DNA of 64,000 nt. Origin: Salipiger marinus. GTDB lineage: Bacteria > Pseudomonadota > Alphaproteobacteria > Rhodobacterales > Rhodobacteraceae. Of this stretch, positions 61,813 to 64,000 are shown in pieces. Within the stretch, counting starts at the first letter, position 1, and each line of letters begins with the position of its first letter. Under the pieces are notes generated by a model. The model was not told where the DNA came from and did not search any database. It worked only from the letters and a program-made list of their open reading frames with translations. The stretch is taken from the NCBI RefSeq assembly GCF_900100085.1, contig NZ_FNEJ01000018.1:1-64000 (forward strand), read 5' to 3'. The position numbers and the translations under genes are program-made.

Positions 61813-64000
61813 GTTTCGAATAGTCCGTAACCACATCATACTTAACCCTGTCAGGAGCAACACGCTCGCTGATCTCGTCGAAGAACTTTCGGGCGCACTC
61901 GATTTTCGTCTTCTCGATTTCGCGCAACTTCATCGATGACATCGTGCCCTTGGTCTCAGCAACGAAATAGATGTGCCGCACACTGCCAGCTTTGAAGGAA
62001 ATTGCCCAATCTGGGTTATAGTCGCCGACCGGAGTTGGGATCAGGAAGCCACGCGGCAGCTTCGCGTAAACTACGACTTCGCTGCTTGTATCCAGCTCCT
62101 GCACGAACGCTTTTTCCACGTCGGAATCCGTGATCGCGTAGTCATAGACATGGTTCTTGAGCTTTGCCGTTGCCCGCGAGAAATCTTGGCCGGTCTGGTT
62201 GGCAGTGAAAATGTCTACGTCGTACCGCTCGTCGACTTCATCATAGGCTAGTCGCTCGATCACCATCGCCGCCTTCTGTTCAGCAAAGATACGCGACGCT
62301 TCGGCGATGAAGTGTTCGGGGTTCTTGGTGAATTGCTCGAAAACCGCTGGTTCGATTTGGCCTAGGATGGAAGCTGCCGTGTCTCGGGTTAGCTGGGCAT
62401 TCTCGGCTACTTTGCCCACGAGGTCATACTTCACCAAGGAGTGGACCGAACCACCATGGCTGGTGGTCGTGTTCGTGACCTTGAAACCGTCACCGCTTCG
62501 CAGTTGGCCGTCGGTCAATCCGTCGTTTTGCACGCCGATTTGAACCGTGTACTGCAACGGGGTAACCCGCAACTGGCTGTCCAGCGCGCTGACGCATTTG
62601 CGGATCAACTCAACCGAGTCGAACTCGACCCGGTAGACCGCCTTCCGGTTGATACGCGCCCAAAGCTCCTGGAACTCCTTCTTCTCGAAGTTCGCATTCA
62701 GAGGATTGGTCTTTGGCTTACGACCATCATCGACCTTGGGCAATTGCGCATCGCTGAAGACGCTCTCGATGAGCTGGAAGACCTGCGCCGCGCACGGCTT
62801 TAAGTCGTCGGGTAGGTCGGCCAGTTTTCCCTCGGCCTTGGCCTCGTGATAGGCGTCCGCGATCTGGTCCGCATCATCCGTGTAGTCATTCTTCACCAGA
62901 TAGCGGTAGATCTGCTTTGCCATGGCGGCAGTCACCTCAACCGTGCCCTCCTCGGTCGTGAGTGTCTTGCCCGTGAAGTACTCCTCGGTTGCCTGCCGCG
63001 GACGCGACGATAGGGTATCCGCGATCTCCTTCTGGAGCCCGGCCACGAAGTCCTTGTAGCTCTCGCTCGCGACGACGTTCAGCACGTTGATGTCATGCAC
63101 CACTGCCGGGTGGTCCATCCTGTCCCCATGCTGGTCGACGCATAGCCGCAGGCCACGCCCCACTTCCTGGCGCCGGGAGATGGTGTTGTCGCTGTGCTTC
63201 AACATGCACATGACGAAAACATTCGGGTTGTCCCAGCCTTCGCGCAGCGCAGAGTGCGAGAAGATGAACCGTGTAGGTTCTTCGAAAGAGAGCAGACGCT
63301 CCTTCTTCTTCAAGATAAGATCATAGGCGTCCACATCCTGAGAAACGGCGACTTTTCGACCAGTTTCAGCGTCTTTCTCCTGCTTGATCGACCCATCGAT
63401 GTCGCGGCCGGTCTTCTTGTCGATAGAGAAGTAGCCATTGTGGGTCTTGGCAGAGTCGATGCCGGCGAGATATTTCCGGTAAGCTTCATTGTCGATTGCG
63501 AGTTCGGACAGATACTCGGCCTTCAGCAATTCGTACTCTTCCTCAAAAACCCGGGCATATTCGCCTTTCTCATCGGCCTGACCGTAGTCCCGGTACTTAA
63601 CCACCTCGTCGATGAAGAATAGCGACAGGACCTTGATGCCCTGCGCGAAAAGCTGCTTTTCCTTGTCCAGATGCGCTTTAATCGTCTCACGGATCTGGAT
63701 GCGGCGGATGTCGCGCTCTGAGACGTCACCGTTCGCCTCGCCAGCCCTCAGCACTTCCCCGTTAGTGAATTCTACCGTGTCGTTCACAGCATCGATCTGG
63801 CTGATCGTGAAGCCGCGGTACTGATCCAACTCGCCAGACTCCACGAACAGGTCATCGCGGAACGAGAGTCGCCGCAGCTGGCGCTTGATCTCGCCCGACT
63901 TCAGCTTCACCTCCAGCTCGATCCGCGCCACGGGGGCTTTTTTCGAGATGTCGATGCCTTCGAGGTATAGGTACGCATTGGTGCCGGCGAGACCACGGGT
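61784..64000 (-). CDS. res: Type III restriction enzyme Res subunit (3' part, continues beyond the window)
   Basis: The frame is open to the window edge and covers 738 codons of the C-terminal part. The helicase core is visible in [23 protein letters not shown] and [17 protein letters not shown] (motifs V and VI). The endonuclease region has NPDWAISF and YFVAETKGT, a PD-(D/E)xK type site. It cleaves unmodified DNA with a Mod methyltransferase, whose gene would lie to the right. The N-terminal helicase motifs are outside the window. Confidence 0.85.
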   Translation of the reverse strand, partial: TRGLAGTNAYLYLEGIDISKKAPVARIELEVKLKSGEIKRQLRRLSFRDDLFVESGELDQYRGFTISQIDAVNDTVEFTNGEVLRAGEANGDVSERDIRRIQIRETIKAHLDKEKQLFAQGIKVLSLFFIDEVVKYRDYGQADEKGEYARVFEEEYELLKAEYLSELAIDNEAYRKYLAGIDSAKTHNGYFSIDKKTGRDIDGSIKQEKDAETGRKVAVSQDVDAYDLILKKKERLLSFEEPTRFIFSHSALREGWDNPNVFVMCMLKHSDNTISRRQEVGRGLRLCVDQHGDRMDHPAVVHDINVLNVVASESYKDFVAGLQKEIADTLSSRPRQATEEYFTGKTLTTEEGTVEVTAAMAKQIYRYLVKNDYTDDADQIADAYHEAKAEGKLADLPDDLKPCAAQVFQLIESVFSDAQLPKVDDGRKPKTNPLNANFEKKEFQELWARINRKAVYRVEFDSVELIRKCVSALDSQLRVTPLQYTVQIGVQNDGLTDGQLRSGDGFKVTNTTTSHGGSVHSLVKYDLVGKVAENAQLTRDTAASILGQIEPAVFEQFTKNPEHFIAEASRIFAEQKAAMVIERLAYDEVDERYDVDIFTANQTGQDFSRATAKLKNHVYDYAITDSDVEKAFVQELDTSSEVVVYAKLPRGFLIPTPVGDYNPDWAISFKAGSVRHIYFVAETKGTMSSMKLREIEKTKIECARKFFDEISERVAPDRVKYDVVTDYSKLMDIVGRPV

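Overview
The window reads as high-GC alphaproteobacterial DNA, most likely from a Rhodobacteraceae (Roseobacter/Paracoccus-type) genome. The evidence is its TRAP transporters, a phthalate-type Rieske oxygenase cluster, VirB/VirD4 conjugation genes with a VirC1/VirC2-like pair, and RepB/ParB-type proteins. It looks like accessory DNA, either a plasmid or an integrated conjugative element. No rRNA, tRNA, CRISPR array, repABC operon or core housekeeping gene was seen.

Region 1 (about 1-26,270) is an aromatic-acid catabolic island bordered by IS5-family remnants (1-340, 2,253-3,297, 25,648-26,162) and a frameshifted IS110/IS1111-type element (3,551-4,578). It holds a secreted alpha/beta hydrolase, a TAXI-TRAP transporter, a DctPQM TRAP transporter with an aldehyde dehydrogenase, and a 3-hydroxyacyl-CoA dehydrogenase. 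An IclR regulator follows, then a complete o-phthalate-to-protocatechuate set: Rieske oxygenase, FMN/2Fe-2S reductase, Gfo/Idh/MocA dihydrodiol dehydrogenase and 4,5-dihydroxyphthalate decarboxylase. A 147-aa unknown protein, an EamA exporter, a ThDP enzyme, a MarR regulator, a second IclR with a cysteine hydrolase, and an IS-truncated TRAP binding protein complete the region. Five near-identical palindromes (TTAG-N4-CTAA type) lie upstream of the hydrolase, both TRAP systems, the oxygenase/reductase divergent promoter and marR. I read them as one MarR regulon.

Region 2 (26,620-34,530) holds a ParDE toxin-antitoxin pair, a small regulator with a double operator, and a translationally coupled operon of large serine recombinase, ParB-like and RepB-like proteins. 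It continues with a winged-helix protein, a TrbM-like secreted protein, a second ParDE pair and a small secreted protein.

Region 3 (34,720-45,990) is a VirB type IV secretion operon in the order B1, B2, B3, B4, lipoprotein (B7-like), SLT/VirB5-like hybrid, B5, B8, B9, B10, B11, unknown, B6. A 29-bp element is shared, in the same orientation relative to the genes, by this operon and the divergent TrbM-like gene.

Region 4 (46,026-53,080) is a copper-resistance cargo: DUF411 protein, CopA-type P-ATPase, APC permease, a 45-aa membrane peptide, a multicopper oxidase, a His/Met-rich protein and cytochrome c.

Region 5 (53,357-60,552) is the DNA-processing module: VirD4, a VirD2/TraA-type relaxase, a MobC-like protein, a candidate oriT hairpin, and VirC1/VirC2-like proteins. 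Region 6 (60,673-64,000) has a Fic AMPylase with a hairpin-embedded ribosome binding site, and the 3' part of a type III restriction (Res) gene that runs off the window.
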